DNA of 64,000 nucleotides from Alnus glutinosa (GCF_958979055.1 NC_084891.1:2050501-2114500), one strand, 5' to 3'; counted from the first letter of the stretch, positions 47,684-60,128 are shown. Notes: generated by a model from the letters alone, not told the origin. Made by a program: numbers and translations.

Positions 47684-50600
47684 ATGGGTATATACCTCAG
47701 CACTCCCAAAACCGAAAAATTCTCTGAAGATGGTGAAAATGATAAGCTTAGATATGGCTTATCATCCATGCAAGGTTGGCGTGCAACCATGGAAGATGCT
47801 GTGAGTTATTAAGGAGACCTTTGCTCTTTCTCAATTACTACAACTTACAAATCCTGTTTCGTTCATATTTTTAAATAGTTCATCTTCTTTTTCCTTTTTC
47901 TTTTGTGGTTTATCTGATGTAAGTCGATGAATTGACTATGAAGTGACTGAGGGTGTGAGAAAAATGACTGGGTCATACCATTTGCTGTTTATGATCTCGA
48001 TTTTTTTTTTTTTTTTTTTTTTTTTGGGGGGGGGGGGGGGTGGGTGGGTTGGAAGAGTTGTTAGAGAGAATAAAGCATGAAACTCGAGTTTTGCACACTT
48101 TTGATATGGAGAAACATCACGAGAGATTGAGGTGCAACCACAAATTTAGTTTTATCTCTAAAGCTTCATTTCTGTTTCTAACAAAATTAGATTGATTCTT
48201 GAACATTTGTGAGATAATGAGGGTAATTCTTTCATGACTTTTTTATGATTTTTATTTAATAAATACTTTTCTAGCATAATCTACAATTGAAAATGCTGAT
48301 AGATTAAAGTTTTTGAAATGGGTCGTTATTGGGGAAAATTTTGTGAAGCAGTTCTTTTAGATGCATTGCTGAGCTCATCTCCTGTATCACTTCTATTATC
48401 ATTGTTTTTGTATTTCAAAAAATTGGAACATGGTATGGTTATACATCGTTCGTGTGCATTAGTTTTGGTGTAGATTATTGCTGCCATGGGAGTTAAACTT
48501 TTCCAAGTAGGATAATCATAAACTGTCCACTTCTCTGTCTTGATTCCACGGCAGCAACCTATGCATGATTTTTTTTAGAGTTTGTGAACTTTCTTTCCAC
48601 TTTATGTTTGGGAAGTAACACATTGTTTCTTGTTTTGGGAATTGTGTGAGCACTGAGAATTGTATGCGTTAGTGTATGTTATAAAAATGTGTGTGTAAAT
48701 TTTTTTGAGGGCTTTAAATGTATTGGATCGAGTGAATGATATCTGCACTTTAAATATCTGTATAATTCTTTTTTATTATTACTCCAATATCTTTGGTATA
48801 TTGAATAGCTTCTTTACAAACGTAGAATATCACAAATAATTATTTTAGTGGTCTTTGACTCTTTGTGCTGATTTAGCATTTTCTAGACCTGTTTGATGAC
48901 CTAGATTTATTTTTATAAGAATTATGGATATGCTGTTGATTAATATGTTTATTTCTTTTGGTAGCATGCTGCGTATCCCAATCTCGATCTGTCCACTTCA
49001 TTCTTTGGTGTTTATGATGGCCATGGAGGTAAGAATTGTCAGGCTCAAATACTTGTATCTATGTTAGATGGTTAATTCTACTCATGTAATGGGACCTTTT
49101 TGTTTGGCATCGTGGTTGATTTATCTGTATTACTTTCTAGTCATTACTTATCCTGTTCTTTGGATTCATATAACTTGATAAATTAATCTATGGGGTGATG
49201 CCATATGTTACAAATTATGTGGAGGGGATTCCATCATATCTGAGCTGCCTCTAGTTAGTTACTTCTCCAAGATGTCCAATTTACATGTTTATAATGGGAT
49301 TAGACTTTTGTAGTATGCATTAAGCGTGCAGAGCAGTTGTTACGATGAAATCTCATTGTTTTATTGATATTTTTAATATTTTCAAACTTCTAGTGATCTA
49401 TAGATTATTATTTATTTATTTTTTCTTATTCTCAAATCATTGCTTTGTTGGTTAAATTATGTGTGGTTAATATATACGTACATTCCACCACATGGCCTTC
49501 CAAAGCCATAGAACTCTAAATCTCTGAACTTGATGCCACCACATGGCATGGATTTTAAGCATCCTAGAGTTTTAATATATATGTAATTCTTCTATCGAGA
49601 AGGATGAAGATCTTCTCATTGTAGTGTACCATCGCCCACTCCCCCTTCTTTAACTTTAAAGAATAACAAAGGTTGTGCATAACATTAAAGAACTTAACTT
49701 AAGGTTCATGCTGTGCAGATGTGGGAAAGGTTTCTTTTAATTAACATTTTGTTGTGGGGCATTGCAGAAATGGTTCTTAATTTTATAATTAAGGAGATAG
49801 CTGTTAAATATGGTGAAGTTTGTTTGCCAAGATTGTATTTCCAATTCTATAGTGTATTTTCCTTGTTGGATCATTCTCCAGTACAAAGTTTGAGCCCCTC
49901 TGCTTCTTGATCAAAATGTTGTGTAGTAACTGAGATTAGTACACTCATGTAAATCCAATAACTTTTCAGGCAAGGTGGTTGCAAAGTTCTGTGCTAAGTA
50001 TCTTCACCAACAGGTGCTCAAGAATGAAGCATACGCAGGTGGAGATATAGGAACTTCTGTTCAGAAAGCTTTTTTCAGGTTACATAATTTAATTTCTTGA
50101 GATTTCAGTTCTTTTTCACCACTTTCTAAAGTTGTCATGGTCACTTATTTATGTTGCTTTTGTGATGGGGACTTGTAGCTCCTTGAATTGAGTGATAGGA
50201 GATTACAAAGCCCATTATCATGCCATTTACAAATGGCTTTCATCTGTTTTGTGGGTTTTTGCCTCCATTGTCACTGGTGCTAAGTTTACACCTATGGTCT
50301 CCCTTTTGTGGTTCCAACTGGTGCTATTTTGGTTATGCAGAATGGATGAAATGATGCGTGGACAAAGGGGTTGGAGGGAATTAGCTGTTTTGGGTGATAA
50401 AATAAACAAGTTTACTGGCATGATTGAAGGGTTGATTTGGTCTCCAAGGGGCAGTGATAGTAATGAACAGGTTGATGAATGGGCTTTTGAGGAGGTAGGT
50501 GTGAAAACCAAACAAATTATTGAACTTATTGTCCTCGTCTACCATCAACACTGATCTGCTTGATCCACATTTGCTTTTATTTTTACTCCATACTTTGGGA

Positions 50601-53600
50601 CACAGTGGATTTTTAGTTCATGTAATGTTGCAGAAGCAAATGTTAGGAATGGTATGTCAGTTTCCACATAGAGTCGCTGCATAAAACAGGCCAACCCAGA
50701 AGTGAAATCAGTCAATAGAAACTTGGAGGGTTAAATGTGTTCTGTAACTAGAAAATTGCTCAACATTATAGAATATGTTGAATTATTTATTTATTTTGCC
50801 TAGAAGATTATTGTAATTTTCAAATGAACTGGAATTCTTGACTTTTCCCTCATTTCATCACTTGGTATGACAAACTTTATACGCATCCTTAAGTTTATGC
50901 TACTGAACAAGCGCACACATGCAAACTTTGGAGGTTCATAGGTGTTTCTGTATGCTTGTATAATGCTCAATGCTAAAGTGTATTCTGATGTTTTTTTCTT
51001 TTTGAAATCTTCTGTCACTTTTAATGAACCAGGTGTGACAAATTCTGTATGCATGCTTATGTTTTTGCATACTACATGCGCACATACACTCATCCACAGA
51101 CACACATTTATGTCTGCATTGCTACAATCATGAGGTGAGATTTCAGTGATGCCACAAATCGGTACTACACCCATTAATGTTTTCCTGTTATTTGAGACAT
51201 TGGCGCAGAACATTTCATCCTTCTTTCATCTAATTGGAAAATCATTTTTTCTTTTCTAATTTGGCAAGCCTGAGGGGCTATCATCTTGATCATCTTTTTA
51301 ACTGAGTTTTTTTGGAAATGTGTTATAAAGACAGTCAACTTATTGGATGAGTCTGTAACTTGTTCTTTTGGATGTATGGTATTGGAGAAAGAAGCATTTA
51401 ATTTGGCCATGTTGTTCTTTCTGTTTAAATGCAACTGTTATTACCAGGGGCCTCATTCTGATTTTGCTGGACCAACTTCTGGGAGCACTGCCTGTGTTGC
51501 GATTATTAGAAACAACCAAGTTGTTGTTGCAAATGCTGGTGATTCTCGTTGTGTGATATCTCGGAAGGGTCAGGTAATTTTTAATTTACAGGATTCTTCA
51601 GTATGTATGATTATTAAAATATATTATTATTTTGTTTTGAAAGCTGCCATCAGTTAGAGGTGTCTTACACTTTGGATAGGTAATGAGTAAGGCCTTGTTT
51701 GGTTCGCGGAATGGGTATTCCATTAGAAAAATGAATAGTTATTATTGGGAATGAGAAAGAGTGGAATGAAATAATTATTCCAATTCATTAGTTTGGTGAC
51801 AACATATATACCACAATTGGAATTGACCCAAAATTACTAAAAACCTACATAATTTCTTATTTTTCAAAAAAAAATCGAACCTTAAAAAAATAAATTTAAT
51901 AAATGTTGGATTTTAGATCTGTGGGTAATTTTTTTAATTTTTTTTTTAAGTTTAGTTTGGAAAAATTAAAGAAAAATATGATTTTTTTAATTTTTTTTTT
52001 AATTTTTTTTTTGAAAAGGTTGTCTATTCCTCTAAAAAATGTTATTCCTCTTCGTAAGAGAATAATATTCACATGGAATAGCAATTCCAAGAAATAGGTC
52101 CCTACCAAATAAAGGAATAGCTATTCCAATGGAATAGTCATTCCATTCCAAAGACTTATTCCGCGAACCAAACGAGGTCTAAGAGGTTTAGTTAAACTAC
52201 AAGTTTTATCCCTGTTGTTAAGGGTAATTACAGTCTCAATGTCTTTTAAAAACCATCACTTATGTAGCGAAATGAAAACTTTATATTCTCTCTATCAATT
52301 AAAAGAAATTCTCTCATGTTACATACACGTGTCACTTGACATTCAAAATTTAGCCGTCAGTTAGCCCTTAATGGATCTTAAAGTTTAATGTAAGAGGTGG
52401 TAGAACAACTCTGTTCTTATATTTGTAAACATAACAGCTCTTTTCCCAACTGTTGTGAGAGCATATTGAGGGTTAAATTTCGTACTTCAGGCAACATGTG
52501 CGTGTCACATGAGAGAATCTGTCAATTGTGATGAAAAAACTGATGATTTCATTTTACTGAATCCACACAGAGGTTTAGTGATGGTTTCAAAAGTTGGGGT
52601 AATTCGTAATTACCTTAACCACAGGAACATAATTTGTAGTTATGCATAAAAACTTCAATAGTCAAAATTATGGACATGGTCCAGGTGTTGATGCTGGATA
52701 TCTCAAAAAAAAAAGAAAAAAGATACAGAAAAATATTAGACAATTTGGATTTCTGGCTCTTATTGTGGCCTCTCTCTCCTTTTCCTTGGGTTCTTTTTTT
52801 CAGGCGTACAATTTGTCCAGGGATCACAAACCTGATCTCGAGGTTGAGAAAGAAAGGATTTTAAAGGCTGGTGGTTTTATACACGCAGGACGAGTCAATG
52901 GCAGTTTAAATCTTGCTCGAGCTATAGGTATCTTACCTACATGCATGTAATTTGTGAACCTCTAAAAGCAAGGTTTTGAAATTTTAGTCAAATTTTTGAT
53001 ATCTAAGTTCTTTTTTTTTATTGGTAAATTATACACTCACCCGGTGGGACTTGAACCAACGACCTCACCCTCCACCTTGCTACAAATGGAGGAAGTACTA
53101 TTTGAGCTGCTAAATGCATATGAACCTCTAAAAAACAAACTTTTGAAATTTTAGTCTTTTTTTTTTACAGCTAAGTCCTTAAGCTCAAGGAAACTTTTTT
53201 TATTATCTGATCTGATAACTTAAGCTCCAGGAAACTTGTGGAAGTGATCTCTGGAGCTTCCTCTGTCGAGGCAGTTAGATACCACTGGTACAAGCCCAGT
53301 GCCATCCTTTCTCTACATTGATATCTACGTGTACATGACACAAGTTCTCAGAGAGAGAGAGAGAGAGAGAGAGAGTTGGGGAAGTTTTTTTTTTTTTTTT
53401 TTTTTGCCTTTTTGTAGTTTCCAGACTTTGATTTAGTTTTTCATTTACTGCACAGGTGACATGGAATTCAAGCAGAATAAATATTTGTCTGCTGAAAAGC
53501 AAATTGTAACTGCCAATCCAGATATTAATGCTGTATGTATATTCTTGTGTTTAATTGATGAATTGCTATTTATGTGATGTACCTCACATCTTTTTCTTTT

Positions 53601-56600
53601 GCAATTTGGTGGGTTTGATTAAATGATTGATTTGGAAATCTATTTTTTTATAATTTCCGCATTTTCTATTAATGCTATAACATCTGTTTATTTTTTAGAT
53701 TGAAAATTGGTAAACATTGATATGCAATTAATTGTTTTCTCTCAAGGTTGAGCTTTGCGATGATGATGAGTTTATCGTGTTAGCATGTGATGGCATCTGG
53801 TACGCATCTTATGCTTTTCCTTTCGAGTTTAGTTTTGACGTTGTTATATATCTTGTGGTAAGTCAGGCTCACTAAGCCAAGAACATTTCATATGTTCTTC
53901 CAGATTATTTAATACATGATAGCTGCTGACAATGAATTTAAGCTCCTTTTGTTTCAATGGGAAATGCTCTTAAAGAAATGGAGTATCTTTCAATCAAGGA
54001 TGGGAAATTTCCAATTGTTTGTAATTGACCAGTTTATAACTATTAGTATTAATATCCCCGGAGAGAGAAGCAGCAGCTGCAGAGACGGAAGGCCCTGAAC
54101 CACACGAGCTACTGGAAGAAACCGAACTCACTAACATCCCAGCCGTAGTTGGATGAGCAGCCGACGACAAGGGAAGAGCCCTGCCAAACTCTGCAAGGTT
54201 TGAGCCCTTCAAAGAACCTGGGGACTGAAAAACCTCCTCCGTCGGAACAGAAGAGGATCCTTGCACAGGAGACACCGGAGCAGCAAGCACAGGAATCGTC
54301 GGGGAAAGAGAGGCCCACCCAGAAGACGCCGGAAAAGAGACCGGAGCAGAGAGCGACTGGACGGGACCTGCAAGAACTGCCGCCGACGGCCACTCAACAG
54401 AAGGGGCCGGAGACAAAGCCTCCGGGATGAGAGATCGCTGAACGACTGGACCTGGAACCGCCGCCAAAGGCCGCTCAAAGGAGATGGCCGCCGAAGTCGA
54501 CGCCTCTGGGGGGGAAGAAAGCTGAACCAAACCTAGACGACCCGATTCCGCCGCCCTCTCAAAATGCTTAGGCACCTTAGCCCCAGCCCGAAACCGGGAC
54601 CCTTTGAAAGCAGACCTGCACCTCTTAAGCATCCGGCCCGCAACAAAACCCATCCTTCTTTTAGGCCGAACAGAGGACTTCAAGCCCAATCTATGCGAAG
54701 ACCCATAAGCCCAAAACAAAGCCTTGGAAAGGCGCCCAAGGATCTCTAAAATCTGCCCAAACACTCCAGACACGCTATCCCTTTACAGTGTAGAGTCACC
54801 CTCAACATCGGCTGCCCTAGACACGCAAGCCGAACAATAGACGCAAACTCTGGAACTGAGGCGCTCATCAACTCGGCGGTCCTTACCCAGGGGACCAGTC
54901 GCTTGCTTCTCCATGGCAGAGCAACCCACTGGTGGCGGCTTCTTCTCCAAATCGCACCAACCTGAATTCCGCACCGGAGACCTGCAACCCAAGACAGAGG
55001 CGATAACTCCCGAGCGCACCACCTCCGCGAATGACGGAGAACCAGTTCCCTTTCCCTTCTTAATACCCGTCGGAGACCCATCAGTGGCTCCCAGAAAATC
55101 CAGAGCTTCGCTCAACTCCGCCCCCTTCGGAGTCCCCTCCGAAGAAGACATCCCACCACCCGGCGACCGAGCCTTTAAACCGAGAAAAGAAAGCAGCTTC
55201 CTCAACTCACCCACCACCCGAGACCAACCCCACCCACCACGGCCTTCAGGGAGTCAAATAGCCCATTTCCGACCATCCTCAGCGTAGGCTACCACCTCTA
55301 GGAAGCAGGGCATGCTTAGGAAGGGGTTTCTCAACCCTCGCCCGATTGTTTCTGGCCCTTCTGCTTCGCCTCAGGAGGTCACGGATGTCGGGGTGGTAGG
55401 TCCTTCCTCCCCTCCGAGTGGTTGCATCATTCCTTTTTCTGTTGAGGGAAATGGATTATCCCAATCCAAGAATTGGCCTTTCGGTTTTGATCATAATGGG
55501 GAGATTGTAGTTTTGGAGGAGGAAGATGATTTTTGGGATCACCATTAGATTGGGCGTTGGATGAGGATTTTGCGTTGGCTAGGGACTTTGGGGAGGAGGC
55601 TATGGCAATTCGAGATGTCATGGAAGAAGAATTTTAGCGGGATAAGATGATTGCGCGCCAGAAGTCCAAAGGAAAGAGAGAGCTCCTGAATCTGCATAGA
55701 TCTATCAATTATGGCGACGATTTTATTTCTGTTAGGTGTAGGAAAGGCAAGGCCCACGTGAAGTAGGCCTTGGCGGGTTGTGGGTTGTTTTTCCGTTGAT
55801 TTTTGGTTTTGCTTTGTAGTTCGGCTTCTGTCGGCTTGGGTTTTGGGGTGTCTCTTGTGGTTTCGGTTGGCTTCTATAGGCTTGGTCTTTGGGTGTCTCT
55901 GGGTTTTGTTGTAGTGGGTGTTTTTTTTTTGGGGCGTTTAGGGTTTTGTGGGTGTTAGGGTGTTCTGCTGTTTTTGGGCTTGTTCTTGGGCTTTGGGTTT
56001 GTAAGTGCTCCTTGTATACTGCCTGTGTACTGGGACGCCTTTCGCTTTTTTAATAAAATTGCTTACTTATCAAAAAAAAAATCCCAACTGTTCCATCTTG
56101 AATGTATCATGAGATGACTTGCTGTGACAAAAAGTATCTTCCCAACCAATGTGGGATATGTTCGTCTCTTTCTTAGTGGAGACTAGAGAGCCATCTGGCT
56201 TGTTTCGATTAAAATGGAACTATGAAGATGGTGAATGGAAAGTCAGTTTTTGTTGTGCAGGGCCACCCTGTATTAAGTCTTTGATCAATCAAAACAAAAT
56301 TTATAGCTCTTTGTACTCCTACAAGCTAGTAGATATATTTTTCCTGCTAGTGAGTTTCATTATGTTATATTTTATATTGATATTATTCTCATAATCGCGG
56401 CGGGATTCGAAGTAGAAGTCTTATAACTTGTGATGATTACTCTCTCTGTTAATTGCTTTCAGGGATTGCATGTCAAGCCAGCAACTGGTAGATTTTATTC
56501 ATGAACAACTAAGCTTGGTGAGTGGATTGGTCTCTGACTCTCTCTTTTCAATAACATAATAATCTGGATTGAGTTGATGTGTAGTGACTAACTATATATG

Positions 56601-56862
56601 TTTTAAAGGTCTAATATTACACCCTTTTGAGTTTTGACAGTAAAAATTGTAAATAATGCAGGAAAGCAAGCTTTCTGTGGTGTGTGAGAGAGTACTTGAT
56701 AGGTGTTTGGCACCATCAACAGCTGGTGGTGAGGGATGTGACAACATGACCATGATCTTGGTGCAGTTCAAGAAACCCTTTGCGTCCGTTGATGACCAAT
56801 CCTCACCGTCCAAACCAGCTGATCATCTTGAATCAAAGCTGGAGGAAAGTATACCAAAATAG
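47684..56862 (+). CDS. Protein phosphatase 2C (plant PP2C60/PP2C21-like)
   Basis: Ten coding exons: 47684-47800, 48965-49028, 49970-50078, 50341-50494, 51448-51573, 52804-52927, 53456-53532, 53747-53799, 56463-56517, 56662-56862. All introns are GT..AG; the CDS is 1080 nt, 359 aa. Motifs in order: GWRATMEDA (31-39), [10 protein letters not shown] with metal ligands Asp57/Gly58, [18 protein letters not shown] (176-182), LACDGIWD (Asp272), GCDNMTM (Asp320). [10 protein letters not shown] at the N-terminus suggests an N-myristoylatable Gly2. Length, start and motifs match the Arabidopsis At4g31860/At2g25070 group of Mg/Mn-dependent Ser/Thr phosphatases; substrates are unknown. Introns carry a Harbinger-like MITE, a SINE and a 2-kb LINE, yet every exon is intact. 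Confidence 0.96.
48001..48049 (+). repeat. T25-G15 tract in a PP2C intron
   Basis: Twenty-five T followed directly by 15 G and then TGGGTGGG. The G part could form a quadruplex in DNA or in the pre-mRNA. It could also hide assembly error, as such runs are hard to sequence. Confidence 0.9.
51691..52179. mobile_element. PIF/Harbinger-like MITE in a PP2C intron
   Basis: Ends GGCCTTGTTTGGTTCGCGGA and, inverted, GACCTCGTTTGGTTCGCGGA: a terminal inverted repeat of about 22 bp with two differences. TAA flanks both ends (51688-51690, 52180-52182). The subterminal regions repeat ATTCCATT/AATGGAAT-type words. Length 489 bp, no coding capacity. It lies between the PP2C exons that end at 51573 and start at 52804. 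Confidence 0.85.
53011..53115 (-). mobile_element. tRNA-derived SINE in a PP2C intron
   Basis: On the minus strand it has AGCAGCTCAAATAGTAC (degenerate A box), then GGTTCAAGTCC, a perfect pol III B box, and ends in an A-rich tail (plus-strand T at 53011-53019). It is flanked by an imperfect direct repeat of about 65 bp (52940-53008 and 53113-53179, 'GAACCTCTAAAA...TTTTGAAATTTTAGTC'). Confidence 0.75.
54010..56090. mobile_element. 5'-inverted, ORF1-only L1 LINE in a PP2C intron
   Basis: The right part (about 55305-56090, plus strand) contains the end of a LINE ORF1 ([14 protein letters not shown]...KAHVK, stop 55764-55766), a 3'UTR with 'CCTTGTATACTGCCTGTGTACT' and the end TTACTTATC plus A tail. 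The left part (about 55300 down to 54040) is in the opposite orientation and encodes the upstream part of ORF1: [18 protein letters not shown], then a long Ser/Pro/Ala-rich region to SLSGDIN. This is the layout left by twin priming. There is no endonuclease or reverse transcriptase between ORF1 and the 3'UTR. Imperfect target duplication candidates: TCCAATTGTTT (left) and CCCAACTGTTC (right). Confidence 0.78.
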
Positions 56863-56999
56863 TTGCTGCGGTGCATCCACAAGTCATATCCAAATACCGC
56901 ATAAATCTCTCATTGGAAGGAAATATGAGAAACCCTCTTTCATGGGTTCTCGGATCTGTAACTGATCACTGTAGAGATGGGATTGTAAGATGAGATCAA

Positions 57000-57209
57000 A
57001 TATTCAGAAAAATCATTTATTTATGGTGTTCTGAGTGTTTATAGGTTTGACAACTCCACGATATCACAACTTAAATAACATGTACAGTCTTTTAACAATC
57101 ACGGCTCGGCTCTGTTTGTTAATGTGTGTCGGGAAGTTTTTTTTTTTTTTTTTGAAAAAGTGTTTAGAGTATTTTGAGAGTTTAGTTGTTTGTTAATATT
57201 TTTGTTTTG

Positions 57210-57251
<42 letters not shown>

Positions 57252-57649
57252 CTTTAAGAAACAAGCCTCTCTCAACATCTATCTTTGCATATAGTGGAGT
57301 ATATTTTGCTTTTTATTCTTACTATATAACATTCTTATTGTTATATTATAGATTTTATTTATCTCATTTTAATTAACCGATAAATCTCTGATTTTTTTCC
57401 TAACCAAAAACGTCATAGATTGGATAAAAGAAAAGAAAACGAAGATAATCAGAAATGTATATGGATACAAAGCGAAATGATTTTCTTTGTTTGGACCAAA
57501 TGAATATGATAATTGGTAATCCTAGGATTTCAATTTATAATGATTACTTTTGAGAAAAGAAGAATTTCTAATATAACCATTAATAGATGACATACGTTGA
57601 ATTTATCCTAACTCTGCCGAAGCACATTCGGTCTAAATTACGTACAATT
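57000..57649. other. PP2C 3' region, then AT-rich spacer
   Basis: The PP2C 3'UTR should extend from 56863 for a few hundred bases; no polyadenylation signal was fixed. A 34-base A run lies at 57210-57244. No other gene. Confidence 0.45.
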
Positions 57650-58661
57650 ATTTTTTTTTTATTTTTTTTTTTTTATTTTTTTTTTTTATATATATATATA
57701 TATATAGGTACGTTAAGAAGAAATTACATTAAATTAGGGCTGGGTAACCCATAACGTTAAGAAAAAAACATTAAAACCTATGAATGAAAGTACGCGGAGG
57801 CAATGCTTCCGAAGATGCGAGCCTATTGAGCCTTGACATGGATGTCAAGAACCTGGGCCACCAGTAAAGGTGGTAAAGGGTGGTTGCAGAATCCGGAGGA
57901 TCCAAACACCACTTGGGTAACCATTACAGAGATCACAACAGAAAATCCTAAGTAACAAAGAAATACAACAAAAAGCCCAGAAAAAACAGGAAAAAACAAT
58001 TAACATAATAGTGCAACGGCGGCATGGCCCTTTGACGACGGCGCGTGAACACCACGCGCCGGTGAAAGGTGCCTTAAATTCCACAGGAGGTCGACGGCAG
58101 CTGGAGGAGGCGGAAGAAGCCGAAACACGCCGGTCAGCAGCAGCCACGCGTTGGTGCGTGGAGCACACGCACCCGCGAGTAAGATCTACTCGCAGGTGCG
58201 TGATGGGCACTCGCCGGCGCGTGGAGGTCGGCTTGACAGATGGCGGCCGGCAGATCGAAGCGGAGGAAACCCGGAGCACGGTGGTGTGGAACGTGAGATG
58301 GTGGAGCTTCCAAAAGTGGATAGATCTGACTTTGAAGAAATCAAATATAAGAACTTGTGGAAGTGATCGGATCCGAGGATGGAGATGATGGATGGGAGCT
58401 GCAATCAGACCAGAGGTGGAGGAGAAGTCGGTAGACCCATTGAACCAAGATAAGTCGCCTAGGGCGAAGGATAAAGCCTCCGAAGAGAGGAGTAGGGCCT
58501 CAGAAGAGGCAAGAAAGGGAGGGGGAAGGAGGAAGAGGGAAAAAAGGGGGAAAGGGGAGGAGGAGGCAGTGAAAATCACTACCTCCCCCTCAGCAGCCGG
58601 ACGTTTTAGGGAGGGAGATTTCAGGAGAGAGAACAGAGAGTTTTAGGGAGGCAGTGAAATT
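57650..58661 (-). mobile_element. 1-kb GC-rich retroposon with 14-bp target duplication
   Basis: AATTACGTACAATT is present on both sides (57636-57649 and 58662-58675). On the minus strand the element starts with CACTGCCTCCCTAAAACTCTC, passes through a GC-rich body with an open frame of 244 codons (58579-57845) and ends in a long A-rich/TA tail (plus-strand T-rich 57651-57706). Target duplication and tail show insertion by L1-type target-primed reverse transcription. The open frame has no known domain; its middle has repeated ACGCGC/TGCGTG units. It could be a non-autonomous LINE relative, a LINE 5' leader, or a retrocopy of an unknown transcript. Confidence 0.8.
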
Positions 58662-59017
58662 AATTACGTACAATTTTAGTCATCAAATTATTTGGAGCGT
58701 TGACTATAAGTCCTTTATAAAATGACGTAATGTATAACACTTGTTACATTAGATAATAAATGCAATTTTTTTTTTTTTTTTTTAATAGATATGACATGTC
58801 AGTTTATAAGCAGTCATGGTAAAAATTGTACTCCTCACAAATTGTAAAAATTATTTTCAATTTTAGGATCCTTTTCCTAAAATTGCAGGAGTGAAGCAAG
58901 GTCTCGCTCGCTCGCTCTCTCTCCTCTCTGTGCAGCGTCTACCGCAATTGTCAAGCTGAAGAAAGGGCAAAAAGGTAATTGCATGGCGCAAAACCAAAAT
59001 CAGATCTCTCCATTTTC

Positions 59018-59520
59018 GAGCATTTTTAGTCGCTTCTCAACTATTTTTTTTAAATATAAAAAATAAAATTACTTTTTACTTTCTATCAAAATAGACCCTA
59101 CAATATTTTTTTCAAAGCATTAAAATATTTTTTTTTTTTTTTTTTTTTATTCTCTTCTTTTGTTTTTTTTCTTCACTCTTTCGTTGTCTCCGTCACAGGC
59201 GAGCCAAAGTTGCAGAAAACACAAGATGCAGAAATCGGTATGTAATCGACAGCCACGGAACCTATACAGAGCTTCCAATTAAGTTCAAAATCCAAATTCG
59301 CATTGAGAATCAGAGCGGTGTCGTTTTTGGGGGGGGGCGGGGGTGAGCGGGTGTAAGGGTTTGAGGGATGGGTGGGGGTGTCGGAGGAGGAAGAGGAGTA
59401 GAGGAAGAAAGGATAGCGGGTGGTGTTGGTGAAGAGGAGGATTGTGAAGCAGATTAGTAGGACTGCGAGGCTTACGATGAATGGGAATTTTCTGTCTTTG
59501 ATGAATGTGATGGCCATTTT

Positions 59521-59559
<39 letters not shown>

Positions 59560-60128
59560 GTAGAGCTAAAAGGACTGATCAAGAATCAATCAAGATCTGA
59601 CTGAAACTGGGGACAGAGAGACACTGGGAACTGGGTAGCGTGGCTTTTGAATAACAGTCACCGGCGAATGGGTTCTTGGAAGTGGGCGTACAAATTCAAA
59701 GCGAATCACACAAAATTGTTGGTGAATTAAGAATGAAAGAGACGCTTCACAATTTCTTGGAGGTGGGCGTAAAACTCCGCCAGTGGCTTGAACAAAGAAG
59801 AAGAAGAAGAAGAAGAAGAAGAAGAAGAAGGGGGTAGGGGAAGAAGTGCGTGCAACGGTGCAAGTAGAACAAAGGACAAGCAAGGTTGAAGTTGAACGAA
59901 GAAGCAAGACAAGGTTGCTGCAGGCATAGAGAAGTGTGACTGTGTGAGAGGACAGAGAACTTTTTTTTTTTTTTTTTTTAATTAATTAATTTATTTTTCT
60001 TATTGTAGCATTTCCAAGGAGGAGAATATTATATGAAAGTTGCTGTGGGTGACTTTTTATAATTTTTTAAAACATTTTCTTAAAATTTAGGAGACAAATC
60101 CTTTATAAATAAGCTTTTGTGAATGCTC
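59018..60128. mobile_element. TIR element E1 carrying a methyltransferase gene fragment
   Basis: Left end GAGCATTTTTAGTCGCTTCTCAAC and the right end, inverted, starting GAGCATTCACAAAAGC, followed by an AT-rich inverted zone ('CTATTTTTTTTAAATATA' / 'TATAATTTTTTAAAACATT'). The interior is foreign: GC-rich, with a gene fragment, a (GA)n tract (59522-59556) and an (AAG)n tract (59796-59830). Its right end is separated by only TTA from the left end of E2. The transposon superfamily was not determined. Confidence 0.6.
59173..59517 (-). pseudogene. First-exon fragment of a DUF248 (QUA2/PMT-type) methyltransferase
   Basis: The minus-strand frame starts MAITFIKDRKFPFIV with one transmembrane helix at about residues 12-30, then a Ser/Pro-rich stem, then LNWKLCIGSVAVDYIP. 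The WKLC.G..AVDYIP block is the start of the DUF248 domain of Golgi-located putative methyltransferases, where it is followed by CLDN and some 500 more residues. Here the homology stops at DYIP and the frame runs out. Type II membrane topology fits the family. It is a captured, truncated piece inside element E1. Confidence 0.65.

Noticed and set aside
53994..55217. Two minus-strand frames (259 and 144 aa) as a host gene nested in PP2C
   Set aside because: They belong to the inverted 5' part of a LINE whose 3' end and A tail follow on the plus strand.
57845..58579. 244-aa minus-strand frame as a protein-coding host gene
   Set aside because: It lies wholly inside a retroposon with target duplication and has no recognised domain; coding status is left open in the findings.
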